DNA of 64,000 nt from Bacteroidota bacterium (lineage in GTDB: Bacteria > Bacteroidota > Bacteroidia > Bacteroidales > F082), in the NCBI GenBank assembly GCA_018816765.1, contig JAHIUX010000077.1, positions 19,262-83,261 of the forward strand, in the 5' to 3' direction. This document shows positions 63,714 through 64,000 of this stretch, piece by piece (position 1 is the first letter of the stretch; each line of letters starts with the position of its first letter). The notes under the pieces were generated by a model. The model saw nothing but the letters and a program-made list of their open reading frames with translations. It searched no databases and had not been told where the DNA came from. Made by a program: the position numbers and the translations under genes.

Positions 63714-63794
63714 TAGCGGGGTTTATAGCAGCGCATTGGACTATAGCAGTGAGAAAGGATTATTAAGTGATGTTACCATTGTGGATTTATAGAA

Positions 63795-63816
63795 CCACGC
63801 GACGGGAGTCGCGCGG
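63795..63816 (+). repeat. REP-like palindrome, second direct copy
   Basis: Identical to the copy at 63692-63713. It sits in copy 2 of the 103-bp repeat and its right arm runs into the 20-bp tandem array. Confidence 0.8.
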
Positions 63817-63860
63817 TAGCGACGGGAGTCGCGCGGTAACGGGGGGAGTCGCGCGGTAAC
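63801..63860 (+). repeat. 20-bp tandem array, three units
   Basis: Three adjacent units, 63801-63820, 63821-63840 and 63841-63860, each containing GGGAGTCGCGCGGTA. Unit 1 is the loop and right arm of the palindrome plus TAGC; units 2 and 3 end TAAC. It looks like slippage from the end of the palindrome. Confidence 0.8.
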
Positions 63861-64000
63861 GGGGTCAACTCCTGAAAATGAAAAGTATAACCCAAAAAAA
63901 ACTTCTCGCTGTTCCCGGGTCGGGTGCGCGAGCCACGCGCGAACGGCGGGCAGCGCCGGGGTGAATGAAAAAACAGCAGAAAATCCGCGAAGCTGGCCTC

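Larger units (their letters stand above)
63618..63823 (+). repeat. 103-bp tandem direct repeat, two copies
   Basis: Copy 1 is 63618-63720 and copy 2 is 63721-63823, each starting GTTTATAGCAGCGCATTG and ending in the REP-like palindrome. The copies differ at about eight positions. The period is not a multiple of three, so any reading frame shifts between copies. Confidence 0.85.
63254..64000. other. 747-bp right-end region without a large gene, rich in repeats
   Basis: Holds a promoter for the 894-residue protein gene, one candidate micro-ORF, three REP-like palindromes, a 103-bp tandem duplication and a 20-bp tandem array, each listed separately. The last 140 bases are G/C-rich with a further short palindrome (GCGCG 63926-63930, CGCGC 63936-63940). 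Nothing else is recognised and the element may continue past the window. Confidence 0.7.

Noticed and set aside
63692..63860. CRISPR array
   Set aside because: The repeats are directly abutting tandem copies or a 103-bp unit with no unique spacers of regular length, and no cas gene is present.

Overview
The window looks like chromosomal DNA of a member of the Bacteroidota, probably Bacteroidales-like. The evidence is convergent: several very large secreted proteins end in type IX secretion (T9SS) sorting domains; a PorX-type regulator is present; LpxC and FabZ are fused; S16 carries a long C-terminal tail; and several intergenic regions carry the Bacteroidota promoter form TTTG-N16-21-TAnnTTTG. 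No tRNA, rRNA, CRISPR array, phage or transposase gene was seen. I cannot name a genus.

Layout. Positions 1-4058 hold a heavy-metal permease (cut by the left edge), a secreted DUF3298-like protein and a Na/phosphate symporter. 4364-8154 has a DUF2461 protein and an outer-membrane pair (a PorV/PorQ-like barrel and a helix-hairpin-helix plus barrel protein). 8323-16679 is housekeeping: a DUF58 protein, thioredoxin, a DNA polymerase III alpha subunit with a built-in N-terminal proofreading exonuclease, then rpsP, rimM and trmN6. 16753-20894 has a lipoprotein amidotransferase, a DUF985 cupin, a small barrel and Tex.

20977-39225 is an 18-kb minus-strand block of surface proteins: five large T9SS cargo proteins plus one small secreted protein. 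Three of the five are built from the same alternating pair of about 82-residue Ig/PKD-like repeats and share a common C-terminal region. A membrane-bound AraC-type regulator is transcribed divergently from the end of the block.

41169-44043 encodes redox and thioredoxin-fold proteins. 44047-50474 is a lipid A and fatty-acid block (lpxD, lpxC-fabZ, lpxA, a second lpxD-like gene) with efp and an HD phosphohydrolase. 50599-57082 runs on the plus strand: porX, tsaE, an alanine dehydrogenase-like gene, aroB, aroA and a lone lutA-like gene. 57109-63253 contains a YCII protein, an MFS and a MATE transporter with divergent promoters, and a large membrane-anchored protein of unknown function.

The last 750 bases hold no large gene. 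They contain a cluster of REP-like palindromes, a 103-bp tandem duplication, a 20-bp tandem array and a 41-codon ORF whose 3' end is duplicated together with the palindrome. This is the part least explained by known genes. The other points most worth checking are the exonuclease-polymerase fusion with a degraded PHP domain, the repeat-sharing adhesin trio, and the alanine dehydrogenase-like protein that lacks residues I recall as catalytic in the classic enzyme.
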